Below are positions 1 through 12,135 of a stretch of DNA of 64,000 nucleotides, piece by piece. The notes beneath the pieces were generated by a model, which ran no database searches, was not told the origin of the DNA, and saw nothing but the letters and a program-made list of their open reading frames with translations. Source of the DNA: Tubiluchus corallicola (lineage: Eukaryota > Priapulida > Priapulimorpha > Priapulimorphida > Tubiluchidae); contig JAQGDQ010000012.1 in NCBI GenBank assembly GCA_030141605.1, positions 310,001 to 374,000 of the forward strand, in the 5' to 3' direction. The number at the start of each line of letters is the position of its first letter. The stretch's first letter is position 1. The position numbers and the translations under genes were made by a program.

Positions 1-1620
1 TTTTTGAAAGGCAGTCTATTCATGATTATTTATTTCGCTAGGGGTAAATGATCTGCATAATTTGGTGTGCATTACATGCTTAATGTCAAACATCACCATG
101 CGGCGTTTGTGTGGGTTTTGCTCAAACACTTCATTCACTTTACTAACATTTCTCTGTGGTTTTTATGTAGGCTGTATGTGCTATCTTCTGTTAAGTTTCA
201 GAGATTGTTTTGTACCATTTTAAGGCACGTGAAGTACATATATTTCCTATGTTTAATACGTTTCGTCATGTCGCTGTTTGTATCCTTGTCATTTTTTCAG
301 GGTTTTTGTAGAAGTTGTGCTTCCTTTTTAGAATCAAAGTTAGTAAAACAAAGGTCTGAAAAACTAAAATGCGATCTCTTAAATTTAATGTAATCTCTTT
401 TTTGCATTTAGTTTCTTTACTATTTAGAAATAAGAATCTCTGCACTTGGACAGGACTAACATAAATCTCTATGTATGATCTCTATGTTATTTGTATTTAT
501 GCTCAATGTACTGGATTGTAGCATAATACTAGTAAAGTTTTACCACATGACATTGTGTTTTGCATTATTTGAATATATTTTCTGTTTATGTCAATGTTAG
601 TTCACATTAACTGTATGAGTGTCTCACAGATGGTAAATATAATAATATGTGATACTGTGTAAAGTCATAACTTACATATCTATGTAATTTGTGTGATTTC
701 ATGGCCATGCATTGTTCCTGTTATTTATAAATTTGCTGTACAAATTAACTGCTGCTTATTTCTAGATGTATTGTACAGAATTTGGTTTCTTTATGTACGT
801 AAACCTAGTTTGTATAATTGGGGTATGACATTTTAAGCTCTTTGTTAAACATTGATCCATGACTGTGCATAATTAATCATTAGTGATATATTATTTTTTG
901 TATGCAACAAGTAACATGGATCTTCTTAGCTACATTTTTGAGTCTTTTACTGCATTAGCTACCTCAATGAGAATTGTAAGTTGTACATTGCTTTGTATTA
1001 TTGCGATTTTTGTTGAAGCATAGGCTGTCTAACGTATTATATTACTGTAATGTAAATTAGTTGTATAAAATCTAGCAAACGTTCTGATAATGGTTACTCT
1101 TAATGTGAGCGATTTTAGGTTGGTATGTAAAAAAATGCTAGCATTCTGTGTAATATTTAAGCCATTCATCTCTATGTAAATGTGGAATAAGTTAACTTAT
1201 GGTGTTGCTATCAGTTACTCATCATTGATAAGAACAGCTTAAGTAACTGTTGTCATTGTGAGAATGCTCATTTTTGTGGATTATGTGCATAAAAATGCTT
1301 AAAAATACAAAATTATACACAGATAATAACCATAGTTAGTCTGTCTATTTGACTAGTCTTTGAACCCGGTATGTCCACTTTTCCGTTGTAAGTTATTGTA
1401 GTTCATTTTGAACATTTGGTAGTTTTCTTTCTTCCTAGATAGTAACTGAAGTTTGTTTTCCCTTATATTTCCAAGTGTAGTTAAAATATAATACTGTGTA
1501 GCCAAAAAATTATTTCGTTGTAGCATTCTGCGAAGATCGTTGTTCATTCAAGTTCCAACTATTTCTATTTCAGCCATTTTCACGTCAATACTGGTATCAT
1601 GTGGAGACAATATTTCAAGT

Positions 1621-1850
1621 CAGACTTGCATTACAAAAATGTTATTAATTGAGTGCTCATGTATTTATACAAAGAAATGCAATGCAAACATATCAAAAGT
1701 AGTAAGGTAGCAAAATACGTGTAATAGATACGTAGAAAAATGATATCTAGCTATTACATGTATTTTGCTTTCTTACTCTAATTACATGTTTGCACTGCAT
1801 TTTTTGAATTGGTACATGAGCATGGATATCATTTTTGTAATGTATGTCTG
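1621..1850. repeat. Long imperfect inverted repeat (hairpin / MITE-like)
   Basis: Left arm 1621-1727 and right arm 1751-1850 are reverse complements along about 100 bases with scattered mismatches and small gaps, separated by a loop of about 23 bases. The outer ends pair as CAGAC/GTCTG and the inner ends as GTAATAG/CTATTAC. This is the structure of a foldback element or MITE. No clear target-site duplication is visible, so the transposon superfamily is not assigned. Confidence 0.75.
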
Positions 1851-2297
1851 CTGATTTTAGGTTTTCCGGCGCTCTGTAAGAAGCCTTAAAATTCCTCCTT
1901 GGATTAATTAAGTATTTCGTTGTAATTTTTTATTGTTTAAGATATACTACAGAAATGATGATCACTCGCACTGTTGCTACATGGCAATTAAAGTTACAGG
2001 CTTTAACAACATCAACAGCTAAGGTTCAATGGCTGCTGTTGGCAACAGTTTCTGATGATGATTCTTATATGCTTTTGGTTTATCATATTAAATCTTTTTC
2101 TTGTAATAAAATTAAACACTGTTCTGCAATTTTAGTCACCGATATAAACAGAAAAATAGCCTAATATTAACTTTGTATGAATAATAAGTTGTACACACAA
2201 TCCCCTGCTGTTGACTGTTGATGTATAGTGGCGTACTTGTTGTTGTTCTAAAAATAAACCTGCTACTTGAAAATGTTTCTTTTGAGATTTTTTTCAG

Positions 2298-2437
2298 AAA
2301 ATGTTAATGTACTCCATGTAACATATGATGGAAATGGGATAACGGCGGAATTAGAAGCTGTTGGATATGTGAAAAGCTTGAACGTCGCAAAGATGAGGTC
2401 AAGGGTACACCGCAAATACACCAAATTGCATTGCTAA
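2298..2437 (+). CDS. Candidate terminal exon of an unknown gene
   Basis: An AG after a run of Ts (TTTTTTTCAG) is followed by an open stretch of 45 codons ending in TAA. It has several CpG-containing codons (ACG, GCG, GTC GCA) that stand out against the AT-rich surroundings. The peptide contains LHVTYDGNGITAEL and ends KYTKLHC. I do not recognise it and find no upstream partner exon with matching phase, so this may be chance. Confidence 0.2.
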
Positions 2438-4152
2438 TATTAGGAATTATAATAAGAAGCTTAAGCTTTTAAATGTCTTAATCTTGCACTGCTAGTTCTA
2501 TATAGCCATTTTATCAAAAAGAAAATTTGCATTACAGCACGTAGCCAATAATAACGCTTACTAAAACGCTGTGATAACTCGTTCATAGTCATATAGTGGT
2601 TACAGATGCCTAATAATAGCATAATTTTATATAGTTCTACTGCTTTAAGCCTTCTTCATGCACAATTTATATTTCCTAAGAGACTTAAATGTAAGATCTA
2701 TTATTTTAAAATTACTCTAAAACTCTTACCTTTTTTGTTATCTCATTTCGTATTTCCTTAGAAATTTGGAGCTCTACAGACTTACGGGCATGTGAGACTC
2801 GATAGCCTTGGCACCAATTTACAGAGGTGGCCTGTAAGGAAAATTGCTAATAATGATGTAGCCTACAGGCATACTTCACCTTAGTAGGGGTGAAATAAAT
2901 TGCTTTTGTAGGTTTCGCTTGCAGCCTTTGTTACCTTTCCGAGTTCCATTCCATTGCGTCTTTGCTTCGTCATGTGCTGCGTTGCATTATGTTGTAAATA
3001 CACATGTCGTGTGGTGTTCTACATGGATGAGAAAAGTATCCTATAGAACAGGTTAAAGATTGTACAGAGAAAAGTGAGATATTAATTTTGTAATTTTGCA
3101 CGATGTTTTTGTGAAAACATACAACTCCTGATGCTACAAACCGCCACCGGATCTAAATTCTTATAAGACCACATATACATAAGCCTATAAGTAACAGTCA
3201 AGTATTGTTTATTTATACATGTATTATAGTCATTCGGATTGAAAGTAGTTTCTTGGTCGCAAAGCAACTCCATAGATGTTATGGCATATTGGACTTGTAT
3301 TTCAAAATTTTGTAGTACACATTCAAGCTGAAATTCCACTTTTAACAGCTCATTTTCTTCCGGCAAGTTTGGCATGCATAAGTTATGGACTCATTCAGAT
3401 ATTCCCTCCATTACTATTCCCTCCACGTATACATATTCCCTTCAAGAAAATTATGTTGCAATTAAGGTTAGGCATAAACAATTAATTAATCCTAGATTCG
3501 TCTGAGTTCCAATATGATCTATGTCTTGTAATCCATAATAGGTCTCTGGTACAATTTATGTACAGAATAACATATGTAGTTAATGAGAATCTACAATGAC
3601 AAAGCAAGATTTTCATCGTTGTCTTCGGATCTTGTCGTGTGGATCCAAAGTTTGCACCAATTAAATATACTTTACTACATAAACAAGCCTGCACGTATAT
3701 GTCAGTATGCAGTGCATTTAATGAGTATTCACTTCGTTAATTTAAAGTTACATTTTCTTTGATAATGTTTCGTAACTAACTCATCGTAATTTATAAAACC
3801 AACATTGACAGAACATGATTATGTAATTTCCAAGAAAAGCAAACACCATTTTGCACGATTTCGTGCACCAAAAGGGGAGAATGCACAAATATAAGTACAT
3901 TGTCACAGCACATGATATTAAAGCAAAACAAAGCATGTAACTCAGATGTTATTGGTTTTCATACTGGATCTGGTACGTATGTTAAAATGACAGAGGAAGA
4001 ATTTACAACACTTTTGAGAAGAATAGCAAGTCTGATGTTTTGCGGAAACAACCAGTTTTGTTGCTGTAAAACTAGCTATATAATCACTCTGTCAACAACA
4101 TTTAATTTTCGTAAATTAAAATTTTCATAAGATAAAGTGATTTTCATTTCAG

Positions 4153-4316
4153 AAGATATAATGATTTTTGAGCTCTGCATCAGCACGCCCTCGAGAGTAT
4201 CGTTACAAAAGACCAACGCTCAAAATGTAAAAGAATCTCTAGAAGAGTTTGCAGATGCGAGGAATACCCATGACGTGAATGTAATCGAAAGAGCAAAAAC
4301 GAAGTGGGGAAAATGA
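4153..4316 (+). CDS. Candidate terminal exon of an unknown gene or transposon remnant
   Basis: The acceptor TTTTCATTTCAG is followed by 53 open codons and a TGA. The encoded tail is hydrophilic and rich in E, K, D and R (for example VKESLEEFADARN, then VIERAKTKWGK). It uses CpG codons that are rare nearby, which suggests constrained coding sequence now or formerly. Just upstream (about 3930-4035) another open stretch encodes a similar charged helix, and the two could be exons of one gene or parts of one decayed element. No family is recognised. Confidence 0.25.
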
Positions 4317-4514
4317 TATGGATAACGCTGTTTTTTGTTTATTTTAATTATGTTTACCACAAACTGCATTTAAGTTTTTGCAGCGATACTTGTCACAGCC
4401 AATTGGAACAAAATTATCCATGACGCAACAATTCAGTATTTCCTGCTTTAACAGTATGTAAGACAAATGCAATGAACGCGATCACCACGTTCGAATAGTT
4501 AAACAAATATGTAG

Positions 4515-4580
4515 AATATAATGGCTACATAGCGTGGCAGACGCAAGGAGAAGAGCTGAGTTCGAATCCATGTATGGTCA
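4515..4580 (+). repeat. tRNA-like SINE remnant (A and B box)
   Basis: An A-box-like stretch beginning TGGCTACATAGCG (about 4522) is followed about 36 bases on by a B-box GAGTTCGAATCC (4558-4569). That spacing fits an internal RNA polymerase III promoter. The sequence cannot fold as an intact tRNA, so a tRNA-derived SINE head is the likeliest reading. Confidence 0.4.
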
Positions 4581-6482
4581 TTCGGTACAATTAGGATCAA
4601 AGTGGAAAAGCAGTGTACAGATTAAGATTTGTGGATTTGGACCTACCCACTTTGAAGCGTAGTTGACTACAAGTCTGTAAAATAATCAGAGAATTTCAGC
4701 ATTCTTGTTATGGTCTTTGTGTAACTCTTTACCAACCAGAAGAAAAATTACTCGAAGGCAAATTTGCCAGTGACATTACTCGGGCATCTCAATTATTGTT
4801 CAAGTTTCACTTACATCAGAAGATCTTGTCGTATTTTACCCACCTTGCCAAAGGATCGGCTCAGAAGCACCAGTTGCCCCTTTCTTTGGCGCACATTCGC
4901 CAGAAGCTTATCCTAAATATAATATATTTTTAACATCGGCTGGTTCCGCAGTTAGGTTAAGAATCTTTTTGCATGCACGAAAAGTAACAATTAATGCACG
5001 TGTATAAAAAATGAAAAACAGTTGTGAATTATTAATCTTTCTTTTTCATATTTTAACATATAAAATAAAATATTAGTTAGCTATATTTAGACTTTATTCT
5101 TTCTAAATGTTCAGATAATTTCGGGTCGCTTATCTTGCAGAAATTTGACAATCGCCAGCTCTAGTGCAATATTTTTAAATCTTTTCATATTCAATCTGCT
5201 GATTTGCGCTGACATAACACAACAGACTTAATGAAACTGTACAAAGATAAAACTGCGCATTATAATTACTATAACTAATTGTTTGGCAGACTAGCTATAC
5301 TTTAGCTAGGCTGGCAAGCTAGCTACACATTAAACAAACTGTACTATGTGACTGAGTGACTATAACTATTTTACAAAAAAAAGAAAAAAAAATTGCATCT
5401 ACCTGTACATACTGAGACGGACTTGCTTAACATGTTACTGCAAAACGACTACATATTGATTTATCTCTAGCTGATCGCGCAACAAAAAGATAACTGTTAA
5501 TTTGATATTTTATAAACTGGAGTAGTCATGCAGTCCTAATTGATGAATAAACAAAATTGGCCTGATCATAATTGGCCTGACCTTTGAAACGCGAGCAGAC
5601 TCTCAGACTCTTATATTTACAAAAAAATAGAATTTTTCTTGGTAAATTGAAAAATTACACAGTTTGGTTTGCAGTTTTCTTGAGCATCAGATAAGATAAA
5701 CTATCCATACATCCAAACAAAATTTTTACTAACATATGAAGACTGAAGCCACATTCAATGCTTAGTAAAATTTGAAATGAAGTTAAGAAAATTTTTAAGA
5801 GCTGTGTAATTTCATGTGGTCCGAAAAATTTGTTTTGTACACTGCATTACAAAGACTCGAAAGCTCCAGAATATTATGTTCAGTGTAATGCTTTTTAAAG
5901 AGTATAAAACTATTCTTTTCAAGTTATACATTCTTTCAGTCTTATACTGGCAAGTTTTTATTGAAGTGTATCAATTATAAATATTAGACTAGTACAAGAA
6001 ATTAATTTGCCTACTTGCAAGTCCACACTAACTCTAAAATTTGGTAAATATATTTATCAAATACATTATCGGATTTTGCAAGGATTGTTAAATTATTTGT
6101 CATTATTACTGAGTAGTCCATGCACAGTAGTCCACAAAGTGCACCTTACTCCCTTACTGAGTTTCTGCTGCCCAACTGCCCTTTATGTTATTCAGAATGC
6201 TATTTATTGATGTCATAGTCCGTTTTTCGTAAAAATTTAGAATAAGGAGTAACTCTATTGCGAGTCTTGACGTCATTCACAGTATAAAAAGTGGCTAAAA
6301 TTTATTACATGAACAACGAACTCGAGAACGGCATCACGGCGAAATAGACGGCTTTATAGAGCTGCTTAACAAATGTTTTAGTTGCGAACCTCAAAACGAA
6401 ATTCTTAGTGGTGTTTTTGCATGCTCATGATCGTGAAGGAAGAAGATAGCCCAACAGAGCCACTGACGTGACTGGAACCAGT

Positions 6483-7797
6483 CTATGGTGTTTCTTCTGC
6501 AGGATGTTTTTTTCTGCCACAGTCAAATGGCAATAAGCTAGATGGCAGCACACGAACGTTTCCACGCAAACCACCTCTGACGTCATTCCACTTGAATATG
6601 GTTCCTGTGTTGTACGTGCAGCTGATTGCTAACAGAGCAACTTCATTCGCAGTTAGTACTCTGTCATATATATTGACATCAGTTAGGGCGCCCACAAAGC
6701 ATTGCTGTTCATCAAAAAGTCCGCCTATGTCATCTTGATCTTGAGCAATTACCAGAGTTCCCCCAGCCTAATAGATGAAAAAAATCGTCAGAAAAACAAG
6801 TAGGCAAAAAACGAACAACCTCAAAGACGACATACTACTTAACGATCTATAAACCTATCAATTAATGGATGTAAATAGTGACCATTACGTTAATTGTTCC
6901 TTCATTACTTAGTTCGCTACCCTGGCCGAGCACCATTCCGTCTAAGTAAATTGCCCACTGTCCACCTTGGGCGCTCCATGTTCCACACAGATGCCGCCAT
7001 CTTCCATCTCGAAAACTGGAGTCTATACTTGATTTTCTGAAAGCAATTATTGATAAAACTCTTTGTAAGCCCTAAATGTTTAATTTTCAGATGATCTCAG
7101 TAGATCTGTAAAACTCTAATTTTTTTATCAAATGTCCGCTACTTAAAAATTATGCTCGAGAATACAGTAATAATTTGGCTCATTTCAACATTTACGATAA
7201 GCGTGTTTTAAACCCCTTCCCTAACACACACTGCACTTCAAAATTTCATAACATTCGAAATAAGCGTACGAATGAATTAAAATAGCTCTCAGGATAACAA
7301 TGTTACAATGAAATTCACAAAAGTAGCGGCTATTAAAAAATTTGCAATAGAGATTTACAATTCTGAATGTATAACAATAATAACAGTTTAAAAACATTAA
7401 CATTGACTTTGGTGCCACTGCAGCTTCTGTTCTCGAAACTTAGAACATAAAATTTCATGTATCAGATGATGTGGAATGATGGTGTGGAATTGCAAAATGT
7501 CACACAAATGGTTTATGGAGAATCTATAATTTTTAAAGAATGAACTTTTTAAATACCTATTCTGATGACCAACGTAGAAGCCAATGCTTGACTGTTCCAC
7601 CACCAGGAAAAGCTCATTGTTTAGCGTCTTTGATGAGGCGTAGGACACAATACTCATTATTCCCGATGTCTCAGTGGACCTCACCCAGGAGCAGACGGAT
7701 ACCATGCGCAATTCAGGAAAAGCATTGCGCTTGATGTAGTAATCAGAAGTCTGTCTTGAAGTTATCAGTAACTCAAATTGTTCATGCGCAAAGGATA
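6483..7797 (-). CDS. Pentraxin-domain protein, C-terminal three exons (5' end not found)
   Basis: Three minus-strand exons read as a nearly complete pentraxin domain: 7557-7797, 6883-7036 and 6483-6767 (stop at 6483). Phases agree between exons. The first has the beta-strand core with the Cys of VSVCSWVRS and the SYASS.TLNNEL segment. The second contains RHLCGTWS, an exact fit to the pentraxin signature HxCx[ST]WxS, so both cysteines of the conserved disulfide are present. The third has the calcium-loop-like AQDQDDIGGLFDEQQ, then VNIYDRVLT and a late Cys. Pentraxins bind ligands in a calcium-dependent way and are normally secreted or cell-surface. No signal peptide or partner-domain exon was found upstream, so this may be the C-terminus of a larger mosaic protein. 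The donor after the second exon is ambiguous (GTCACT, or GTAATG six bases earlier). Confidence 0.85.
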
Positions 7798-9940
7798 CTA
7801 AAATAGAGAGAGAACATAAATAAACAAGTTTAACTTAGCTAATACCTGTCGCACACGCGGCAAAATCTTATATGCAACAACTTCTGTCACGCAGATTAGT
7901 CGTCGTGTGCGGTTCCATATAATGCTGTTTTTCCAACCTTGATGCACACCTACATATGCGGGTAAAAACACTTTTCTAGTAAGGAGGTACCTGGGACAAA
8001 TTGTAATGGAATTTTTCTCTTCAAGTTCTGGTAAAACGTGGTCTCAAGTACCATGGAAAATCGGCTAAGATGGGATTTGGTGCTTCTGAGATATATACAT
8101 AAATACGGATGGCACCTCAGGTGGCAGCAGATACAGTTTTGCCCAAAAATCGGTTATCTCTCCCTAAACTATCGAGTATAATTGGGAAGTGTACCAGACC
8201 AAACCAAATATGTCGTTGTTTTTTTCATCTATGATCTCACAAATTGTCGCACTGTTGTCATGGTGTCATTAATGGTGCATATAATTAATCTGAATGTAAA
8301 AAGAGCAACTGTTCGCCAGTTATTACATTCGATAGCCGCAGTGGACTTAAGGGAAGAATTATAATCGAGAATGAGCCATAAAAAGGCCCACAATAAAAGT
8401 AATAGTATTGGATTTGGAAAGCTTTCATACTGCCAGGGTTTTTTTAGCAGCTCATTGGCCATATCATGGAGACTCTCTATGCTATGGATAGAACGCAGTA
8501 AAGCATGTTGCACGGTGGGCAATACGAGGTCACTGCATGATACATTCTATCCTTATTATAACGGCGAATATAACTAACAATTTGCCAGTTGAGAACATCC
8601 ACCCAGATAATATAATAAGAATACATGTATTAAAGTTCCTGACTGCGCGCGAATCTTGCCTGAGACGGTTTACTGCATACAATTTTTTTGCCATATTGCA
8701 GCTTCATCAAAGTAATAACCTATAACGTAAGTTCATTAATAACTTATAATGTAATGAATGGAACATTGCTGAACTGTTTCTGAGTCATCAGTGATCATAT
8801 ATTGCATTTAAGAGTGTTTAAATGTTGTATGTTGGACTTTTTTGAGTCAATGAAATGCTATATTGTTAAACATGAACAGAAAATAAGAGACTAGCTGGTT
8901 TGTTGAGGGAACAGAACAGAACCTAATAATTACTTGATCACTAATCTAAGCAGCTTTCAAATTACTTGAGTTAGCACTGTTCTTGCTGCTTTGCTGAACT
9001 AGAAATTTCGAGGAAAGGAACTGCTGCTTTTAAGAAAACAGGAAAGGAGAGAAGAGAAGAGGGCTGAATGCGTTGTATTTACGTGAAATCGATTTGTGTG
9101 TTGTATTATGTATTTGTGTATCGCACTGATCAAATCTGTTAGGTTAACTAAAATGTCATCGCAACCTCTTCAAAACCTACGGCAAATCCGGTCCTAGCAT
9201 TTCATGCAGCAACAGATCTATGAAATGCAAAGAGCCAAACTGGCTTGGTTGAACACATTAAATTAACTAAAAGCTCACCACATTAAATAACATCACTAAA
9301 TCACAAGTAAGTAACCGTAAAGAGTTGACATCATAATTCATTACATTATAGTATTAGTTATAATAAGCACAGTTGCCATACCAATGTAAAATGCCAGCAT
9401 AAAAAGAAATAAAATAAAATATTATTGACGAGAATTTGTAATGCAATTAATTTTTTCTAATATATTGAAAGCGGCCTATTTTGATACTGCTAGCTATTTA
9501 GTATGTTGATTCATTGATAACAAGTCAACCTCTTGTGGACTAGAATTCAAACAGTCTTCTTTTTATGATGATATCCCTACTAGACTAAAAAATTAAGTCT
9601 ACCTACCAGCCAAAAAGGATACCAGAATTAGCGCAAACGACATTGTGAACGTTTAGCCTTCAACTAAAGTGTCACTATTCGGCATGAAAAGGTTCCAACG
9701 TGTATATGGTACCATCTGTTCTCACAAATTAATGCCATAGAGAGAACATATATACGTGTAGCAGTACTAAAGGTTGTAGTTCCACGGTTAGCGTAATTCT
9801 ATACTAGCTAACAGATGTAAACGTGGGGGTGTATTGCTTATAATCGTGAAAGTTTCACTTTAAATTTTATATTCCCAGAGAGAATATGAAGTCAAATAGT
9901 GTATCAGACTTCCCTCTGTAGCATGTCAAACTATTCTGTC
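7798..9940. other. Intergenic, upstream of the pentraxin exons
   Basis: The missing 5' exons of the pentraxin gene should lie here or further right, but none could be joined in phase. An open minus-strand stretch at about 7842-8054 ends in a good donor, but its phase does not fit the 7797 acceptor. From 8700 to 9900 the sequence is AT-rich with no feature I can name. Confidence 0.35.
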
Positions 9941-9944
9941 GTCC

Positions 9945-10145
9945 TGAAGAGATTTGAACACAGTACATTTGGAAACAGGGAAGAAAGATTGAATATAGAA
10001 CGCCTGGACACAAGCAGGTTTGTACACGGCAAGTTAGGGCCCAAGGACGTTTACACAAAAGATGCTTTGATACAGAAAATTTGGATACACCCAACTTTGG
10101 ATACTAGGAAGTTTGGACACGGAATGTTTGGAGACAAATAAAATT
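9945..10145 (+). repeat. Degenerate tandem repeat, TTTGGACAC-type units
   Basis: Decayed units of roughly 13-20 bases centred on TTTGGACAC or TTTGGATAC recur throughout, for example AAGTTTGGACACGGAATG and AATTTGGATACACCC. The core matches, in reverse complement, the units at 16490-16715. The short ORFs across this block on both strands reflect the repeat and are not genes. Confidence 0.7.
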
Positions 10146-10199
10146 TGCACATATGGGGCTTGTCCGCAGGCAAGATTAAACAGAGGACTTCTGAATGCT

Positions 10200-10280
10200 G
10201 CGCAAAACAGCGTAACACAACACAATACAGCAGTGAGAGCATAGCATAGCACAGCACAGTACAATCCAATAGAATGTAAC
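10200..10280 (+). repeat. Decayed pentanucleotide microsatellite
   Basis: From about 10205 the sequence reads in 5-base steps of the form NNACA, NATAG and CACAG (ACACA ATACA, then CATAG CATAG CACAG CACAG TACAA and so on), with substitutions increasing rightward. Period-5 tracts recur at four other places in the window. Confidence 0.6.
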
Positions 10281-10761
10281 GTAATAAAACATAGACTTAA
10301 CATTTACGCATTTTTAACGATAACAGAATGGTTTTACTTGGTCACGTTGTTACGTCTTCTAGCTAAAGTCTAACTATTGAAGGACCCACAGTTAAAAAAA
10401 TTACAATCTGCATATCTATAGACATAACCTTTTGCTCAACTCCGTACTCGTAACATTAAACTAGTATGTGGTGCACTTTTTATTAAAAAAATATAAAAGA
10501 CTAAAAAATTGCTGTGTCTATGTACTGTGCATTAATATGGTGCTTATTTGGTGAAATCTTACAACATATTTGGCAACTGCTGAACTCCGAAATTCGCGGA
10601 TGGTAACAGCAGTTGCGAACCCCATGAAACATAATCTAGGCTTAGTGGAGAGATATATAGAGTCCTGTGTTGTCTTCATTACAACCAGGCTTCTGAAAAA
10701 GTCGTCGTTGACATGAATGCATTCTAATCTGATTTATTTTCTGCAAATTCGGTGGAGAGTT

Positions 10762-11530
10762 GTTAAAGGATAAGAAAATGGGTACCTAAAGTAGGTTTCA
10801 GAAAAATCGCCTAAAGAAATTATATTACTTTATACCAATTTTAATGGTGTATATCGTACTCGCGTTGAAGGAATTTTTTGTTTGTTTTCATTTTCAATTT
10901 CCCGCGTCACTGTGCCGACGGCACCATTACATGACGTCACTTATGCAAGCGTAAATCAAGGGAAGAAAGGTACACGTTAAACTATGTCCTAAAAAACTTT
11001 CCATATAAAATTATATTACTTAGCATTTCGTTTACCTGCTTGAACGATTTATCATCGCGGCAACTAGGAAAGAAAATTATTAATTATTTAAAATGCTTTC
11101 ACCAATTGGCAAAATGTCGCTGACTCACTAACCAAAAACGTATTTTTAATCTTATTGACAAGCTACAGTAATTTTAAATTTTCCTTTGTTAGTGGCGTGT
11201 GCGCTACGAATGCGCTGATTATTTTTTCAAACTTTACAGAATGTTATCTAAACTTGTTTCAAATGACTTATCGTCAAAATGGCTGCGTATAACGGTCATG
11301 GCGGGAGTTTAAATTCACATGTTCTATACAGCGCTATTGCCGACGCAAGTCTAATATGCAAAAAGGCAGTATGTAAGTGGTATAAAATGGCAAGACGAAT
11401 TTTTAAGCTTTATGCAATCTGAGGGTTTTCTTGTGCTTTAATGATTTTTTGCCACATTTTCGGGAAAAAAAGTTAAAACTTGCTGACTTAATAACCCCAT
11501 TGCATGCGTGTTTGAGTGTATGTCTTCGTA
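10762..11530 (+). repeat. Unclassified interspersed repeat, copy A
   Basis: This block is similar over most of its length to 29126-29680 (same strand) and to 36238-36824 (reverse complement). Shared landmarks in order are GGGTACCTAAAGTAGGTTTC, TTACATGACGTCACT, CCAATTGGCAAAATGTCGCT, AATCTTATTGACAAG and AAACTTGTTTCAAATGAC. It has no long ORF and no obvious terminal inverted repeat. It is therefore a non-autonomous element or part of the non-coding portion of a larger one. This is the longest of the three copies. Ends are approximate. Confidence 0.8.
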
Positions 11531-12135
11531 AGCCTGCGAGTAACTGGTTGAGAGAGCAATAATTTATTCTTCTGTGTTGGGCTTTTTCTACAAATCGGCC
11601 CCAAGCAAGGCTACCACGTGGGTTTTCAGTGCAAAGGGATGCAGTTACAAAGTGAGATTGTAAATCCAGGGCCAAAGTTAGCGTAGCTAAGTGCCTTGTT
11701 ATGAAGATATTTGTGTTTGGGAAGCAATGAAGTGAGATGTAGAGAAGAACTTATATGCACTTTGCACTTTGTAATAAAAAGTATTAAACTTCCTAAAGAT
11801 TATCCACTGTATAACTAAACTATAAAAAAGCCAGGGTTAAAAAACTGTGCAGAAATTCATATTATAGCAAATGTAGCAAATGTAGCAAGTCGTCATGTAT
11901 GCAGAGGTAAGTGCGAAAGTGGTCATGGGCTGATTGAATTGATGATCTTTGTACCACACTGTTTGTAAGCGAAGTTAGCAAACGGCGAACGCCTTTACGC
12001 AGCATTGCATATCTGTAATTCCTAAAACGTCCTTGAGTGGTTCTTGTTGTGTCTGCAGTCTAGAGCTATAGGATCATATTAATAGTTAAGAGGGATCATC
12101 TCTACAAAGTTCTGTGTGGTAGGATAATTCTCCAG
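11531..12135 (+). promoter_or_regulatory. 5' flank of the epoxide hydrolase gene
   Basis: This 600 base stretch lies between repeat copy A and the epoxide hydrolase start codon. It must hold the promoter and 5' UTR, but I see no diagnostic TATA, CCAAT or GC box, so no element is placed. A short direct duplication (AGCAAATGTAGCAAATGTAGCAA) lies near 11867. Confidence 0.3.

Larger units (their letters stand above)
1..2440. other. AT-rich stretch, possible 3' end of a plus-strand gene
   Basis: No recognisable protein family is found here. A canonical AATAAA lies near 2253, so the stretch may hold the 3' UTR of a plus-strand gene that starts before the window. Two weak terminal-exon candidates follow good acceptors on the plus strand. 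One begins after the TTTTAG ending at 1860 and is open to a TAA at about 1912. The other begins at 2298 after TTTTTTTCAG and is open for 45 codons to the TAA ending at 2437. Neither matches a family I know, and a long hairpin (1621-1850) interrupts the region. Confidence 0.3.
2441..6482. other. Intergenic, no firm gene
   Basis: This stretch is AT-rich with no recognised family. On the plus strand, 4153-4316 is a possible terminal exon (entered separately). On the minus strand, 4844-4912 is a 69 base, 23-codon open block between a TTTAG acceptor and a GTGGGT donor. It is more GC-rich than its surroundings, but I know no family for it. A tRNA-like SINE remnant lies at 4515-4580. Around 3930-4035 an open plus-strand stretch contains GTYVKMTEEEFTTLLRRI, which loosely resembles the helical start of transposase-derived nucleases. 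This is not firm. Confidence 0.4.

Noticed and set aside
7842-8054. Open minus-strand stretch of about 70 codons ending in a GT donor, upstream of the pentraxin exons
   Set aside because: It ends in phase 0 while the pentraxin exon at 7797 needs one base from the previous exon, so the two do not join. The stretch also overlaps short inverted CGCACACG sequences that look repeat-derived.
8229-8522. Minus-strand ORF with a hydrophobic LLLLLWAFLWL run
   Set aside because: It has no ATG start (TTG at the first position), no splice partner in phase and no recognisable domain.
10034-10303. Overlapping ORFs on both strands
   Set aside because: They lie entirely in the degenerate TTTGGACAC and pentanucleotide repeats, and the Cys-rich look follows from the repeat composition.
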